Part shown: piece after piece, positions 5,434-5,442 of the stretch
Numbering within the stretch: the stretch's first letter is position 1
How the letters are laid out: each line of letters begins with the position of its first letter
Source of the DNA: Candidatus Iainarchaeum sp.
Lineage (GTDB): Archaea; Iainarchaeota; Iainarchaeia; Iainarchaeales; GW2011-AR10
DNA length: 5,442 bases
NCBI GenBank assembly: GCA_016186855.1
Contig: JACPKT010000113.1
Location: forward strand, 1-5,442
Direction: 5' to 3'
Notes under the pieces: generated by a model
Seen by the model: only the letters and a program-made list of their open reading frames with translations
Databases searched by the model: none
Told to the model about the DNA's origin: nothing
Translations under genes and position numbers: made by a program

Positions 5434-5442
5434 AACTGTGAA
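5404..5442 (+). CDS. possible start of a gene running off the right edge
   Basis: From ATG 5404, inside the right repeat, the frame reads MRRMVIASYQNCE and is open to the window edge. The frame is also open upstream to a stop at 5317, so an earlier start such as ATG 5377 is possible. No clear TATA box lies 25 bases before either ATG. With 13 codons nothing can be said about function, and it may not be a gene. Confidence 0.2.
   Translation, partial: MRRMVIASYQNCE

Overview
The window looks like archaeal chromosome. The evidence is a tRNA-Asp gene split by a bulge-helix-bulge intron with no encoded CCA, TATTTAA-type TATA boxes at archaeal distances from their genes, two genes placed as if read from leaderless mRNAs, and no convincing Shine-Dalgarno sites. 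Compact, A/T-rich intergenic DNA and the gene mix would suit a DPANN or euryarchaeal metagenome contig. The lineage is a guess, because no marker gene is present.

Left part (1-1890, + strand). The 3' part of an MscS-type mechanosensitive channel gene enters from the left edge. It is followed by a proline dehydrogenase-like flavoenzyme whose TATA box overlaps the channel's stop codon, so the two genes are adjacent but probably separately transcribed.

Middle part (1891-4136, + strand). An intron-containing tRNA-Asp(GUC) has its own promoter. A 652-residue predicted lipoprotein of the secreted C-terminal beta-propeller family follows, also with its own promoter.

Right part (4137-5442). A 250-base convergent intergenic region is dense in hairpins. 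Beyond it, on the minus strand, is a GNAT acetyltransferase with an unrecognised C-terminal half carrying an HEWGH sequence. This gene lies between two perfect 33-base direct repeats (4298-4330 and 5401-5433). Two related GGG/CCC/GGG hairpin elements in opposite orientation lie at 4211-4260 and 5337-5380. Both repeat copies would start a reading frame with the same ten residues, and the right copy stays open to the window edge, so it may be the start of the next gene.

The first three protein genes are ordinary family members: osmotic or tension release, proline oxidation, and a surface lipoprotein. I see no sign that they form one pathway. The part most likely to hold something undescribed is the GNAT segment with its repeats. 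It has the layout of an inserted cassette, but no recombinase or transposase is in view, so mobility is only inferred.
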